Shown: in pieces, positions 1-12,853 of the stretch
How the letters are laid out: each line of letters starts with the position of its first letter
Numbering within the stretch: the stretch's first letter is position 1
Assembly (NCBI RefSeq): GCF_003148905.1
Contig: NZ_QGHC01000017.1
Location: 1 to 52,307, forward strand
Direction of reading: 5' to 3'
DNA from: Fulvimonas soli
Lineage (GTDB): Bacteria > Pseudomonadota > Gammaproteobacteria > Xanthomonadales > Rhodanobacteraceae
DNA: 52,307 nt
Notes under the pieces: model-generated
The model's database searches: none
Told to the model about the DNA's origin: nothing
What the model saw: the letters and a program-made list of their open reading frames with translations, nothing else
Made by a program: the position numbers and the translations under genes

Positions 1-101
1 CGGAAGTCCGCCGTCTTCAGCTTGAGCACCACGCTACGCGCCACCCGCTGCGCCTCCCGCTGGTAGACCAACCAGGTCTTCTCGGCTAGGCGGTGAAAGA
101 T
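1..101 (-). pseudogene. C-terminal dinB-like (DNA polymerase IV) fragment
   Basis: Read on the minus strand, the first hundred bases encode a segment with RLAEKTW followed by ARSVVLKLKTADF. This resembles the little-finger domain of Y-family DNA polymerase IV (RTVVLKLKTADF in relatives). The frame runs off the window edge. Its upstream side, which should hold the palm and catalytic domains, is instead antisense to the rhomboid gene and carries no polymerase motif. I infer a 5'-truncated remnant. A chance resemblance over 33 codons is possible but less likely given the KLKTADF core. Confidence 0.45.
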
Positions 102-167
102 CGGCAGCCGCGATCGCCTATCATGCGGTCGCGGTCGCCTCGTGATGCGACGCAGGGGAGGTGCGGC

Positions 168-851
168 TTGTTCGTACACGTGGAGACGCGGCGGCGCAGC
201 GGGGCACGCTGGGCGACCTGGCTGCTCGTGCTGGTCTGCGTGGCCTGCTTCGTGGGCCTGGCGTTGACGCCGCCGCCGCAGCGGCTGTCGCTGCTGCTCG
301 AATGGGGCACGATCCCCGCCAACGTGTTCGATGCGGGCGAGCCCCTGTGGAACCAGCTGCTCGATCCCGCGCTGCTGCGCCTGTTCACCGCGCTGTTCAT
401 CCACGTCGCCTGGATCCACCTGCTCAGCAACCTGCTGTTCCTGGCGATCTTCGGCCTGCCCGCCGAGCGGGCGCTGGGCTCGCTGCGCTTCCTGGCCCTG
501 TTCCTGAGCGGCGGCGTGATCGCCAACCTGGTCGGCGCGCTGACCCTGGCCGGCGTGCGGCTGCCGATCATCGGCTGCAGCGGCGCGGTGTCGGCGGTGC
601 TGGGCGCCTACGCGGCGCTGTTCCCGCGCGCGCGCCTGGGCCTGGTGCTGCCGCTGGGCCTGTACCTGGAATTCGTGCGGGCGCCGGCGTTCCTGCTGAT
701 CGGCATCTGGGTGCTGCTGCAGCTGCTCTTCAGCTACGCGGGGCCCAGCTACGGGGCGGTGGTGTGGTGGACGCACATCGCCGGCTTCCTGTTCGGCATC
801 GTGTTCGCGCTGCTGTCGCGCGAGGCCATCGCGCGGCGGCTGCGCGGCTAG
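168..851 (+). CDS. Rhomboid family intramembrane serine protease
   Basis: A 227-residue polytopic membrane protein. The catalytic serine is in GCSGA (about Ser138) within a hydrophobic segment, and the partner histidine is in WWTHIAGF (about His203). The HLLSN motif around residues 84-88 matches the conserved rhomboid histidine/asparagine segment. Rhomboids cleave transmembrane substrates inside the bilayer; the substrate here is unknown. I chose TTG at 168 because GGGGAGG lies six bases upstream. The ATG at 93 in the same frame has no comparable ribosome site and would add a charged leader. It ends 11 bp before the DUF1820 gene, so the two are probably co-transcribed. Confidence 0.85.
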   Translation: MFVHVETRRRSGARWATWLLVLVCVACFVGLALTPPPQRLSLLLEWGTIPANVFDAGEPLWNQLLDPALLRLFTALFIHVAWIHLLSNLLFLAIFGLPAERALGSLRFLALFLSGGVIANLVGALTLAGVRLPIIGCSGAVSAVLGAYAALFPRARLGLVLPLGLYLEFVRAPAFLLIGIWVLLQLLFSYAGPSYGAVVWWTHIAGFLFGIVFALLSREAIARRLRG

Positions 852-862
852 AATGCGCAGCC

Positions 863-1189
863 ATGCGCACCAAGAAACTCTACAAGGTCACCTTCCTGCA
901 CCTGGGCAAGAGCTACGAGCTCTATGCCAGGCACGTCGCGTCCAGCGCGCTGTGGGGCTTCACCGAGGTCGGCGAGCTGGTGTTCGAGCCGGCGGGCGAG
1001 GGGCTGGTGGTGGACCCGACCGAGGAGCGCCTGCGCGAGGAGTTCAAGGACACCCGCGTGCTGCACCTGCCGATGCAGGCGGTGGTGCGCATCGAGGAGG
1101 TCGAGCGCAAGGGCGTGCTGGCGATCCGCGATGCCGCGGACGGCCAGAAGGTGACGCCGTTTCCGATGCCGCCGCGCAGCACGCGCTGA
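863..1189 (+). CDS. DUF1820 family protein
   Basis: A 108-residue protein matching the DUF1820 family, known mainly from gammaproteobacteria and of unknown function. Family-typical features are an N-terminal KKLYKVTFLH segment, ELYARHV, a central WGFTEVGELVF, VDPTEERLREEF, and a C-terminal VTPFPMP. There is no signal peptide or membrane segment, so it is probably cytoplasmic. It starts 11 bp after the rhomboid stop codon. The family assignment is firm; the role is not known. Confidence 0.85.
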   Translation: MRTKKLYKVTFLHLGKSYELYARHVASSALWGFTEVGELVFEPAGEGLVVDPTEERLREEFKDTRVLHLPMQAVVRIEEVERKGVLAIRDAADGQKVTPFPMPPRSTR

Positions 1190-1849
1190 ATCCGCGGCTT
1201 TGCGGCTTCGTGCCAGTATCTCCCTGGGATCGGTGAATGCACCGGCGGTCGTCTCACTGGCGGAGTTCCGCGGACCGAATCGTCCGCTTCATTCGCGCCC
1301 AGGCTCACGCCAACGCTCGCTCAGCAGTCGAACCGGCTTGCCCTTCGCGGCGGGGGATGTTGCCTATGGCCCACCAGCGCGGCCCGGCCGGCCGTCAACC
1401 GCGCGCATGACCAGACGTGGTATCCCGGGCGACGCCAAGGACCGGCGTGTCGTGGCCCTCGTTGAACCGCCATGCGTTGGCGGGCCCGGCATCGAGGTCG
1501 CTGGCGGCCTTGCGGCAGGCTGATCGCGGCCGGAGGCCGCTCCCACAGGGGGGCCTCGCAAGCCTTGTGGGAGCGGCCTCCGGCCGCGATGCCCGGGCCA
1601 TCGTCCCGCTCCCGCCATCCGCGCCGTCGCGGGTCGGGCGCCCATTCCTCGCTCCTCAAAGCCAGCGCCACCCATGGCGCCTCCTTGCGTACCTAGGCGC
1701 TTCCCCGGCCCGCACGCAGACGGCTCCCGGCAGGGTACGGGAGATTCGTGGACAGGCCCTCAGGCCATGTCCCGGCCATGACGGCGGCGATGCGTGCGCT
1801 CCGATCGCGGCGCCATTGGGGCTGCCGACGCCGCCCGGAGGCGTGGAGC
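1190..1849. other. 660-bp gap without a convincing gene
   Basis: No reading frame here has a ribosome site plus a recognisable protein. It contains the long inverted repeat at 1523-1590. A short minus-strand stretch near 1,440-1,480 reads AWRFNEGHDTPVLG, which looks protein-like and may be a decayed gene, but I cannot assign it. Confidence 0.5.
1523..1590. repeat. REP-like palindrome (family 1)
   Basis: A near-perfect inverted repeat whose left arm reads ATCGCGGCCGGAGGCCGCTC and whose right arm is its complement, with an 18-bp centre. The same core recurs as a full hairpin at 18205-18268 and as a single arm at 31227-31250. This is an extragenic repeat typical of GC-rich gammaproteobacteria. 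Confidence 0.85.
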
Positions 1850-2575
1850 TCAACGCGAGCCGCTCAATCCATGGTGCCGCGCGAAGTGCCGCAACAGCCG
1901 CCGCGCCATCGGCGTGGCGGCCACCTGCCGGTAGGCGTGGTGCGGATCGAAGCCTTCCCTGTGCATCGCCTCGCGCTTGCGGCGGATGTAGGCGCGCATC
2001 ACGTCGGCGTTGAATTCCGGGTGGAACTGCACGCTCACCGCGTTGCGGCCGTAGCGCAGCAGGTGGTGCGGATCGCGCGCGGAGCGCGCCATCACGGTGG
2101 CGCCGGGCGGCGGCTCGAGCACGCTCTGCTCGTGCGTGGTGTGCGCGCGGAACACCGCGGGCAGCGCGGCGGCGAGCGGGTCGTGGCGCGCCCCGGGCAG
2201 CAGCTCGATCGGCAGCGTGCCGATCTCGCGGCCGCCGGGCAGGTAGTCCACGCGCCCGCCGAGCGCGTGCGCCATCAGCTGGTGGCCGTAGCAGACGCCG
2301 AACATCGGCAGCTCGGCGTCCATCGCGTCGCGGATCCAGCCGGCGGTGCGCTCGCTCCAGGCGGCGCGCTCGGTGACCATCGCCGCCGAACCGGTGATCA
2401 GCGCGCCGGCCACCTCGCCGGGGGCGGGCAGCGGCTCGCCGGCCTGCACGTCCACCACGCGCACCCGCGCCGGAGCGAGTTCGGAGGCGAGGCGGAACCA
2501 GTGCGGGAAGTCGCCGTGGCGGGCACGGATGTCGTCGGGCGCGCGGCCGGTGCGGATGATCAGGACGGGTTTCAT
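1850..2575 (-). CDS. Class I glutamine amidotransferase (GMP synthase-like)
   Basis: A 241-residue class I glutamine amidotransferase domain with no fused synthetase. The nucleophile is Cys95 in GVCYGHQLMAHALGG. The remaining catalytic residues are His185 and Glu187 in VQFHPEF. The oxyanion motif is LITGSAAMVTE around residues 59-69. Such free-standing domains (YfeJ-like) hydrolyse glutamine to release ammonia for an unknown acceptor, or act on gamma-glutamyl compounds. It follows the GspE-like ATPase on the same strand with a 22-bp gap. The substrate is unassigned. Confidence 0.85.
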   Translation of the reverse strand: MKPVLIIRTGRAPDDIRARHGDFPHWFRLASELAPARVRVVDVQAGEPLPAPGEVAGALITGSAAMVTERAAWSERTAGWIRDAMDAELPMFGVCYGHQLMAHALGGRVDYLPGGREIGTLPIELLPGARHDPLAAALPAVFRAHTTHEQSVLEPPPGATVMARSARDPHHLLRYGRNAVSVQFHPEFNADVMRAYIRRKREAMHREGFDPHHAYRQVAATPMARRLLRHFARHHGLSGSR

Positions 2576-2597
2576 GGCAGCGGGCGGATGGACGTCC

Positions 2598-4421
<1,824 letters not shown>

Positions 4422-4489
4422 CCGGATGCAGGATCCCCCTGAAGTGCGGTGCGACCGGCGCGAAACCCGGCGCCAGGGCCGGCTGCGGC

Positions 4490-4495
4490 TATACT
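4490..4495 (+). promoter_or_regulatory. Candidate -10 element of the glyQS promoter
   Basis: TATACT lies about 30 bp upstream of the glyQ start codon. No clear TTGACA-like -35 is seen 16-18 bp before it, which is common in this group. Confidence 0.4.
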
Positions 4496-4525
4496 AGCGC
4501 GCTTTACGCAAGGCCACGGGAAGCC

Positions 4526-5433
<908 letters not shown>

Positions 5434-5437
<4 letters not shown>

Positions 5438-7578
5438 GCGCCGCCAAGTCGCTGCTGATCGAGCTGGGCACCGAGGAGCTGCCGCCCAGGGCGCTGGACG
5501 AGCTATCCGCCGCCTTCCTGCGCGGCATCTGCGACGGGCTGGCCAGGCGCGGCATCGCCGCCGCGCTGGACGGCGCGAAGGCCTACGCCACGCCGCGCCG
5601 CCTGGCCGTGCACGTGCCGGAGGTGGCCGCCGCGCAGCCCGAGCAGGCCATCGAGCGCCGCGGCCCGGCGGTGAGCGCCGGGCTGGACGCCGAGGGCCGG
5701 CCCAGCAAGGCGCTGCTCGGCTTCGCGCAGTCCTGCGGCGTCGGGGTGGAAAAGCTGGAGAAGCTGGAGACCGACAAGGGTGCCTGGTTCGTCTACCGCA
5801 GCGTGCAGCCGGGCCAGCCCACCGCCGCGCTGCTGCCGGCCATCGTGGACGAGGCCTTGAAGGGCCTGCCGATCCCCCGGCCGATGCGCTGGGCCGACCA
5901 CGACTACAGCTTCGTGCGCCCGGCGCACTGGCTGGTGATGCTGCACGGCGACGCCATCGTCGACGGCGAGGTGCTGGGCCTGAAGAGCGGGCGCAAGTCG
6001 CGCGGCCACCGCTTCATGCACCCCAACCCGGTCCACGTCACCGACGCCGACGGCTGGCTGGACGCGCTGCGCGCGGCCAAGGTGCTGGCCGATCCGGCCG
6101 AGCGCCGCCAGCGCGTGCGCGACGAGGTCGCGCGCGCCGCGCGGCAGACCACCGGCGTGCCGCGGCTGGACGAGGCGCTGCTGGAGGAGATCGCCAACCT
6201 CACCGAGTGGCCGGTGGCGATCGCCTGCGCGTTCGACCGCGAGTTCCTCGCGGTGCCGCCCGAGGCGCTGGTCACCACCATGGAGACCAACCAGAAGTTC
6301 GTGCCGGTGTTCGACGCCGCGGGCAGGCTCACCGAGCACTTCATCGGCGTGGCCAACATCGACAGCCGCGACCCGGCGCAGATCCGCAAGGGCTACGAGC
6401 GGGTGATCCGCCCGCGCTTCGCCGACGCCAAGTTCTTCTGGGACGAGGACCTCAAGGCGCCGCTGGCGGGCTACCAGGACGCGCTGAAGAACGTCACCTA
6501 CCAGCAGGCGCTGGGCAGCCTGTGGGACAAGAGCGTGCGCGTGGCGGAGCTCGCGCGCATCGTCGCCGGCCGGGTGGGCGTGGACGCCGGCGCGGCCACG
6601 CGCGCGGCGGCGCTGAGCAAGTGCGACCTGCTCACCCGCATGGTCGGCGAGTTCCCCGAGCTGCAGGGCGTGATGGGCCGCTACTACGCGCAGCACCACG
6701 GCGAGGCGCCGGAGGTGGCCGCGGCGCTGGACGGCTACTACCAGCCGCGCTACGCCGGCGACGCCATCGCGCCGGGCAAGCTGGGCCAGGTGCTGGCGGT
6801 GGCCGAGCGCGTGGACACCCTGGCGGGCATCTTCGCGGTGGGCCTCAAGCCCAGCGGCAACAAGGACCCGTTCGCGCTGCGCCGCGCCGCGCTGGGCCTG
6901 GCGCGCACGCTGATCGAGGGCAAGCTCGACCTGGACCTGTCGGCGCTGTTCGCCGAGGCGCTGGAGCTGCTGCCGGAGGCCGCGCTGGCGGCGGGCCTCA
7001 AGCCGGGCAAGGACGGCAAGGCCCCGGCGCTGGACGCGGGCGCGCGCCGCGCCGCGCTGCGCGCCGAGCTGGTCGAGTTCGTGTTCGACCGCCTGCGCGG
7101 CTACTACGCCGAGCAGGGCTTCGGCGGCGAGGCCTTCGAGGCGGTGCTGGCGGTGGCGCCGGCCAGCCTGTACGACTTCGACCGCCGCCTGCGCGCGGTG
7201 GTCGAGTTCGGCCGCCGCCCGGAGGCGGCCAGCCTGGCCGCCGCCAACAAGCGCGTGGCGAACATCCTGCGCAAGCAGGAGGAGGAGGGCGGCGCGCCGG
7301 CTTCCGGCCGGATCGACCCGGCGCTGTTCGAGCTCGACGCCGAGCGGGCGCTGGCCGCGGCGCTCGACGCCGCCCGCGCCGACACGGCCGGCGCGCTGCG
7401 CGGCAACGACTACGCCGGCGTGCTGGCGCGGCTGGCGCAGCTGCAGCAGCCGGTCGACCGCTTCTTCGACGAGGTGCTGGTGAACGCCGACGACCCGGCG
7501 GTGCGCGCCAACCGCCTGGCCCTGCTGGCGCAGCTGCGCCAGCAGTTCGGCAGCGTGGCCGACATCTCCCGGCTGTAA
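5434..7578 (+). CDS. glyS: Glycine--tRNA ligase beta subunit
   Basis: A 714-residue protein, slightly longer than the E. coli 689. The N-terminus [12 protein letters not shown] is the family signature, followed by PTRRLAV-like ([10 protein letters not shown]) and PKPMRW-like (IPRPMRWAD) segments. [27 protein letters not shown] and ANIDSRDP also match. The C-terminal third is the HD/DALR-type region that contacts tRNA. It begins inside the last codon of glyQ. It is followed by a dispersed repeat rather than a clear terminator. Confidence 0.97.
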
Positions 7579-7621
7579 GAGCCCGTTCACGATCCACCGT
7601 CGGCGCGGCTATTCCCTCCTC

Positions 7622-7733
7622 CGTCATTCCTGCGAAGGCAGGAGGCGCTTTTCAACAGCCGAAGGGCTGGTCATCCGGTGACTTTCCCTCGAAAAGTCAG
7701 CGACGCTGGATCCCAGCTTTCGCCGGGATGACG
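7622..7733. repeat. Dispersed inverted-repeat element (family 2, MITE-like)
   Basis: A 112-bp element with imperfect terminal inverted repeats: the left end reads CGTCATTCCTGCGAAGGC and the right end is the complement of a CGTCATCCCGGCGAAAGC-type sequence. Related ends bound a longer element at 25757-25964. Confidence 0.7.
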
Positions 7734-7790
7734 TTTCATGGGGGATACTTGGAGATCGTGAACAGGCCCAAGGCGGCGCCGGCCGGCGCG

Positions 7791-8369
7791 TCAGGCGCTG
7801 CGCTTGGCGTGCAGGCGCTCGGCCAGGCGGTGGTTGAACAGCAGCATCGCCGCGGCGTCGACCTGGTTGCCCTGCGGGCCCAGGATGCCGTAGAGCTCGG
7901 CCAGCAGGTCGCTGTGCTCGGTCAGGGAGAGCTGGCTGCCGGCCAGCTCCAGCTCCGACTGCAGGATGCGCATGGCCGTGCTCAGCCGCTCCGTGTCCAC
8001 CATGCTGGTGCCGGTGTCGGACGCGCCGCCGGGGCCGGAGAAGCGCGCGCGCGTGCGCGGGAAGCTGAGCACTTCGCTGCTGGACGGGTCGTCCTTCGCG
8101 GCGGCGTCCTGGTCGCCCGGCAGCATCGAGCCCTCGCCCGCGACCAGCCAGACCAGCGAGATGCCCAGCGTGCGCGCCAGCGTCACGCAGCGCGCGCGCG
8201 AGGGGTCGGTGTTGCCGTCGCGCCAGCTGCGCACCACGCCCTCGGAAAAGCCGCACATGCGGGCGATCTCGGTGGCGCTGCCCACGCGCTGGATCAGCAG
8301 GCGGATGCGGTCGGCGAACGTGCTGCCGCCCTCGGGCGGGCTGGCGGGCTTGCTGGATCGGCGGGACAT
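7791..8369 (-). CDS. XRE-family (CI-like) transcriptional regulator
   Basis: A 192-residue DNA-binding protein. Residues about 17-70 hold a helix-turn-helix: FADRIRLLIQRVGSATEIAR, then CGFSEGVVRSWRDGNTDPS and LGISLVWLVAGEG, as in phage CI-type repressors. The rest is a linker plus a helical C-terminal part without a peptidase motif. I chose the ATG at 8369 because AGGAA precedes it; an in-frame ATG 48 bp upstream lacks one. It is divergent from the TonB-dependent receptor at 8679, with two inverted repeats between them, so it probably controls itself and the receptor. The ligand is unknown. Confidence 0.8.
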   Translation of the reverse strand: MSRRSSKPASPPEGGSTFADRIRLLIQRVGSATEIARMCGFSEGVVRSWRDGNTDPSRARCVTLARTLGISLVWLVAGEGSMLPGDQDAAAKDDPSSSEVLSFPRTRARFSGPGGASDTGTSMVDTERLSTAMRILQSELELAGSQLSLTEHSDLLAELYGILGPQGNQVDAAAMLLFNHRLAERLHAKRSA

Positions 8370-8436
8370 ACGCGCTTTCCTGAAAAAAGTTGCGGGTCGG
8401 TCGGGCGGCGCAAGCATTTACGCACCGCCACCACGC

Positions 8437-8504
8437 CGGTGCAAATTAATTCGCGTTAACGCGAGGGGGGCCGCCGGCGTTGACGCGGCGCCGAACTTGC
8501 ACCG
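8437..8504. promoter_or_regulatory. Candidate operator region for the XRE regulator / TonB receptor pair
   Basis: Two nested symmetries occur between the divergent genes. A perfect 14-bp palindrome, TCGCGTTAACGCGA, lies at 8451-8464. An inverted pair CGGTGCAA (8437-8444) and TTGCACCG (8497-8504) flanks it. Their place in the shared 309-bp region fits repressor binding. Confidence 0.5.
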
Positions 8505-8678
8505 TTCCGCCCCTTTGGCTTAACGTCGGATTTACATCGCCTCCCCCTTCCCCGAGGCGGCGATGCCGTGGTGCGCGCGAGGCCCTTCCCCAAGGCCGGC
8601 GCACCGTGTCCCCAAGGCTTTCCGACCGGCTTCGCGGCCGGCCGTGGGCTTTTGTTCGTTCGGAGTTTGAAAACAACA

Positions 8679-11543
8679 ATGAAGCAGAAGACTTTGCTGG
8701 CGACCGCCGTGGCGGCAGCGCTGATGCTGCCGGCGTGGACGGCTTTCGCGCAGGACGCGACCCAGGGCGGCGACGCCACCTCCCCCGAGAGCGCCAAGAA
8801 GCTCGAGACCATCACCGTCACCGGCTCGCGCATCCGCAGCGTGGACGTGGAGACCGCGCAGCCGGTGTTCACCATGGACCGCGCGCAGATCCAGGCCACC
8901 GGCCTGACCGACGTGAGCGACATCCTGCAGCGCATGGTGTCGGCCGGCACGCCGGACATCACCCCGCAGGACACGCTGTCCTCCGGCTCCGACGTCGGCG
9001 GCCGCTACACCAGCATCCGCTACCTCGGCTCGCAGCGCACCCTGGTGCTGGTCAACGGTCGCCGCTGGAGCACCAGCATCAACGGTCTGACCGACCTGTC
9101 GACCATCCCGACCTCGATGATCGAGCGCATCGAGGTGCTCAAGGACGGCGCCTCCTCGATCTACGGCTCCGACGCCATCGGCGGCGTGGTCAACATCATC
9201 ACCCGCGACCACTACAACGGCGCCGAGGCCAACGTCTACTACGGCCAGAACCAGAAGGGCGACGGCCAGCAGCAGCAGTACGACATCACCTTCGGCACCA
9301 GCACCGACAAGTCCAACACGATCTTCTCGGCCAGCTACCAGAACACCGACGCGATCTGGGACCGCAAGCGCCAGGAGACCACCTACGCCTACGGCCCGCG
9401 CCATCCCACCGACGGCTACGGCCAGGGCGCCTGGGGCCGCGTGGTCGACCCGGCCACCGGCGAGAGCTACGTGATCAACCACGCCAACGGCCAGGCGGGC
9501 GACACCTCCAACCTCGCCAACTACCACCTGTACGACCCGAGCAACGTCGACGACCTGTACAACACCCAGGCCGACATGACCTTCCGCGCGCCCACGCGCC
9601 TGAAGAACCTGTTCGCGCAGGAGCGCTACAACCTCACCGACAACGTCACCCTGCGCGCCACCGGCAGCTACAGCGAGCGCAGCTCCTCCTCGCAGCTGGC
9701 CGGCTATCCGTTCCGCAGCGACGGCAACCAGCAGGTGCTGATCTCCGGCGACAACGCCTACAACCCGTTCCCGGGCCAGGACGTGGAGTTCTTCCGCCGC
9801 ACGGTGGAGCTGCCGCGCGTCACCGAGAGCACCTCCAAGCTGTCGCACTTCGACGTCGGCGCCGAGGGCTACTTCGCGCTCGGCGCGCACGACTGGAACT
9901 GGGACGTCACCTACAACTACTCCAAGGCCGACATCCACCAGACCACCACCGGCAACCTCAACCTGCTGAACGCGGCCAAGGCGCTGGGCCCGACCGCGGT
10001 GGTCGACGGCCAGGTGGTCTGCGCCGACGCGGACGACCGCGCCGCCGGCTGCGTGCCGTGGAACATCCTGGCCGGCCCGGGCGGCACGCCGCAGTCGGTG
10101 TGGAACTACGTCGCCGCGGTCGAGCAGGCCTCGGCGAAGGACACCACGCAGGACTTCAGCGCCAACGTCGGCGGCGGCCTGTTCGACCTGCCGGCCGGCA
10201 CGGTCAACCTGGCCCTGGGCGTGGAGCATCGCCGCGAGAGCGGCTCGTTCACCCCGGACCAGTTCGCCTCCTCCGGCTACTCCACCGACCTGGCCAGCGC
10301 GCCGACCCGCGGCGCCTACCAGCTCAACGAGGCCTACGCCGAGCTGGACGTGCCGGTGCTGCGCGACCTGCCGGGCGCGCAGGAGCTGGGCGTGAACGTG
10401 TCCAGCCGCTACTCGCACTACAGCAACTTCGGCAGCACCACCAACAACAAGTACAGCTTCCGCTGGCGCCCGATCGAGGACCTGCTGGTGCGCGGCACCT
10501 ACGCGGAAGGCTTCCGCGCGCCGACGCTGAACGACCTGTACGGCGGCACCGGGCAGAGCTTCGAGTCCTTCCTGGACCCGTGCGACAGCGTGTACGGCGC
10601 GGCCGCCAGCAACGCCGGCGTGGCCTCGGCCTGCCGCGCCGCCGGCGTGCCGGCGGGCTACCGCCAGATCACCCAGTCCGGCGCGCCGATCTCCAGCGCC
10701 CAGGGCGGCCAGACCCCGACGCCGTTCCTGTCGGGCTCCAACCCCGACCTGAAGCCGGAGACCTCGGTCACCCGCACGCTGGGCCTGGTCTACAGCCCGC
10801 ACTACGTGCAGGGCCTGGACTTCACGCTCGACTACTACAGGATCAACATCAAGAACACGATCCAGTCGGTGCTGGCGTCGGACATCCTGAACTACTGCTA
10901 CGTGCAGAACGCCCCGGCCTTCTGCGGCCGCTTCACCCGCGGCGCCGACGGCGCGATCACCAGCCTCAACGAGAGCCTGGCCAACCTGGGCCGCCTCAAC
11001 ACCGAGGGCTACGACTTCAGCGTGCACTACCGCCTGCCGCAGACCTCGTTCGGCCAGTTCGTCGCCACGCTGGACTCGACCTACCTCACCAAGTACGAGG
11101 TGCAGAACGGTCCGGGCCAGCCGGTGCAGGGCCAGGCCGGCATGATCGAGCCGGCCACCACCCAGGGCCTGTTCCGCGTGCGCGCCAACGCCTCGCTGGA
11201 CTGGAGCTACGGCAACTTCGGGGCGACCTGGACGCTGCGCTACTTCTCCGGCCTGCGCGACAGCTGCTGGGACGTGGGCGTCGAGTGCAACGAGCCGAAC
11301 TACACCAACCCGTGGATCGGCACGGTGGGTGCCAGCAGCAAGGGCGGCGTGACCTTCAACGACGCGCAGTTCCGCTACAAGCTGCCCTGGAACGGCACGG
11401 TCAGCGTGGGCGTGAACAACCTCTTCAACAAGAAGGGGCCGTACTACTACAACGTCACCGCGTCCGGCTCCGGCAGCCCGCCGTACCTGCCGCTGTTCGA
11501 CATCGATCGCTACTTCTACGTGTCCTACAACCAGAAGTTCTGA
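8679..11543 (+). CDS. TonB-dependent outer-membrane receptor
   Basis: A 954-residue receptor with a cleavable signal peptide ([20 protein letters not shown], cut after AFA). A short TonB-box-like segment [11 protein letters not shown] follows. The plug domain (about 60-180) contains [18 protein letters not shown] and [20 protein letters not shown]. The rest is a beta-barrel ending in aromatic Phe (SYNQKF), the usual outer-membrane insertion signal. The barrel contains paired cysteines in long loops, for example near CDSVYGAA and CRAAGVPAG. Receptors of this kind in Xanthomonadales often import plant or polymer-derived nutrients. No co-transcribed enzyme betrays the substrate. It is divergent from an XRE regulator. 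Confidence 0.93.
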   Translation: MKQKTLLATAVAAALMLPAWTAFAQDATQGGDATSPESAKKLETITVTGSRIRSVDVETAQPVFTMDRAQIQATGLTDVSDILQRMVSAGTPDITPQDTLSSGSDVGGRYTSIRYLGSQRTLVLVNGRRWSTSINGLTDLSTIPTSMIERIEVLKDGASSIYGSDAIGGVVNIITRDHYNGAEANVYYGQNQKGDGQQQQYDITFGTSTDKSNTIFSASYQNTDAIWDRKRQETTYAYGPRHPTDGYGQGAWGRVVDPATGESYVINHANGQAGDTSNLANYHLYDPSNVDDLYNTQADMTFRAPTRLKNLFAQERYNLTDNVTLRATGSYSERSSSSQLAGYPFRSDGNQQVLISGDNAYNPFPGQDVEFFRRTVELPRVTESTSKLSHFDVGAEGYFALGAHDWNWDVTYNYSKADIHQTTTGNLNLLNAAKALGPTAVVDGQVVCADADDRAAGCVPWNILAGPGGTPQSVWNYVAAVEQASAKDTTQDFSANVGGGLFDLPAGTVNLALGVEHRRESGSFTPDQFASSGYSTDLASAPTRGAYQLNEAYAELDVPVLRDLPGAQELGVNVSSRYSHYSNFGSTTNNKYSFRWRPIEDLLVRGTYAEGFRAPTLNDLYGGTGQSFESFLDPCDSVYGAAASNAGVASACRAAGVPAGYRQITQSGAPISSAQGGQTPTPFLSGSNPDLKPETSVTRTLGLVYSPHYVQGLDFTLDYYRINIKNTIQSVLASDILNYCYVQNAPAFCGRFTRGADGAITSLNESLANLGRLNTEGYDFSVHYRLPQTSFGQFVATLDSTYLTKYEVQNGPGQPVQGQAGMIEPATTQGLFRVRANASLDWSYGNFGATWTLRYFSGLRDSCWDVGVECNEPNYTNPWIGTVGASSKGGVTFNDAQFRYKLPWNGTVSVGVNNLFNKKGPYYYNVTASGSGSPPYLPLFDIDRYFYVSYNQKF

Positions 11544-11566
11544 TCGCCGCCGGTGTTTCACGGCAG

Positions 11567-11596
11567 ACCGGGGTCCGCGAGGGCCCCGGTTTTTTT
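11567..11596 (+). terminator. Intrinsic terminator after the TonB receptor
   Basis: A GC-rich hairpin ACCGGGG...CCCCGGT with a short loop is followed by seven T residues, 23 bp after the receptor stop codon. Confidence 0.85.
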
Positions 11597-11794
11597 GCGC
11601 CCGCCGTCCGCGGCCGCCGGGAGGATTTTTTGTGTTCCCGCGCATACGCCGACGCATGGAAGTGCCGGTTCCCCTTGACTTTTCCGCAGACCCCTTTTTC
11701 CGCTATGCTTGGAACTTCCCCCGCGGAAAACAGCGGTGCCGGGCGACTGGCTGTTTTCCACGCCCGCTAGATATCGTTCTCGAGAGGTTCCCTC

Positions 11795-12673
11795 ATGCGC
11801 AGGATCGTTTGGTCACTGATGTCGGTAGCCGCGCTGGCCCTGGCCGGCTGCAACAGCGGCTCGGATTCCTCGTCGCCGCAGGCGGCGCCCGAGGCGTCCT
11901 CCAGCAGCGCCGGCCAGGCCGCCCCTGCGCAGGCCGCCAATACCGTCAGCGGCACGATCGCCTTGCGCGAGGGCAGCAGCCAGCCGTCGGCCGACGCCAA
12001 GCTGGAGATCAACCTGGTCGACGTGTCGGCGCAGGACTCGGCGCCGCTGGCCAGCAAGACGGTGGCGCCGGCCAACCAGTTCCCGGTCTCGTTCGAGCTC
12101 AGCTTCAACCCGGCCGACGTGAACCCGGCCGACCTGTACGTGGTGCAGGCCAACCTGGTCGACGGCGAGCGCCACTACGCGATGGTGCTGCAGGCGCCGG
12201 TGCTGACCAAGGGCGCGCCCAACAAGGTGTCGATCCAGCTGGCCGCCGAGCAGACCCCGGCGGAGAAGCAGCTGGCCGAGTTCACCGCGCTGCAGAAGCA
12301 GATCGGCGGCATGAAGATCAGCAGCGGCTCCAAGCTGGACAAGGACGTGTCGCGCGCCTGGCAGGTGTTCCGCCAGGGCGGCACCGTGCGGCTGGTGCGC
12401 ATGCAGGCCGACTACGGCGACAAGGGCTTCACCAGCACCGACTACGCCTACCAGGACGGTGCGCCGTGGGTGGTGGTGCAGCAGAAGAAGTCCAGCCAGG
12501 ACGCCAAGCCGAACTCGACCGAGCGCGCCGGCTGGGACAAGGACGGCAACCTGCTGCTCAAGCAGGCGGAGTCCGGCGGCAAGACCGACGCGCTCGGCGA
12601 CGACGAGGCCGCCAGCCTGAAGAAGCAGGCGCAGGACGTGCTCAACATGGTCACCAACGGCAAGGGCAAGTAA
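11795..12673 (+). CDS. YbaY-like lipoprotein
   Basis: A 292-residue predicted lipoprotein. The signal peptide ends with lipobox LALAGC (Cys19), followed by a Ser/Ala/Pro-rich linker to about residue 50. Residues 50-150 (VSGTIALREG..., ADAKLEINLVDVS, FPVSFELSF, YVVQANL) match the YbaY/YscW-type beta-sandwich. A second, charged region of unknown function runs to the C-terminus. It probably sits in the outer membrane facing the periplasm. It has its own upstream region and a strong terminator, so it looks monocistronic. Confidence 0.75.
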   Translation: MRRIVWSLMSVAALALAGCNSGSDSSSPQAAPEASSSSAGQAAPAQAANTVSGTIALREGSSQPSADAKLEINLVDVSAQDSAPLASKTVAPANQFPVSFELSFNPADVNPADLYVVQANLVDGERHYAMVLQAPVLTKGAPNKVSIQLAAEQTPAEKQLAEFTALQKQIGGMKISSGSKLDKDVSRAWQVFRQGGTVRLVRMQADYGDKGFTSTDYAYQDGAPWVVVQQKKSSQDAKPNSTERAGWDKDGNLLLKQAESGGKTDALGDDEAASLKKQAQDVLNMVTNGKGK

Positions 12674-12700
12674 GCCCGGCTCCTGTTCAGGAAAAACCAA

Positions 12701-12725
12701 AGGCCGCCCGATGGGCGGCCTTTTT
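12701..12725 (+). terminator. Intrinsic terminator after the YbaY-like gene
   Basis: AGGCCGCCC-GAT-GGGCGGCC hairpin followed directly by TTTTT, 28 bp after the stop codon. Confidence 0.9.
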
Positions 12726-12731
12726 CGTTCG

Positions 12732-12830
12732 CTCCCTCTCCCCCGCAGGGGGAGCGGGTTGGGGTGAGGGGTCGACCTCGCGCTGCCCTCGCTCCTCCGG
12801 GGGAGGAGCGAGGGATGAGGGGCCAACCCC
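12732..12830. repeat. Dispersed GAGGG-rich repeat (family 3)
   Basis: Two adjacent hairpin units carry CTCCCTCTCCCCC...GGGTTGGGGTGAGGGG and CCTCGCTCC...GGAGCGAGG. A related unit lies inside the 3' end of trhO at 32984-33119. Confidence 0.7.
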
Positions 12831-12853
12831 GCGCGGCCCCCTTTAAGGCGACC

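Noticed and set aside
1190..1849. A minus-strand protein-like stretch (AWRFNEGHD...)
   Set aside because: No start or ribosome site and only a short coherent segment; mentioned as a possible decayed gene but not called.
11675..11709. TTGACT and TATGCT before the YbaY-like gene as a sigma-70 promoter
   Set aside because: The spacer is 23 bp, too long for a normal -35/-10 pair.
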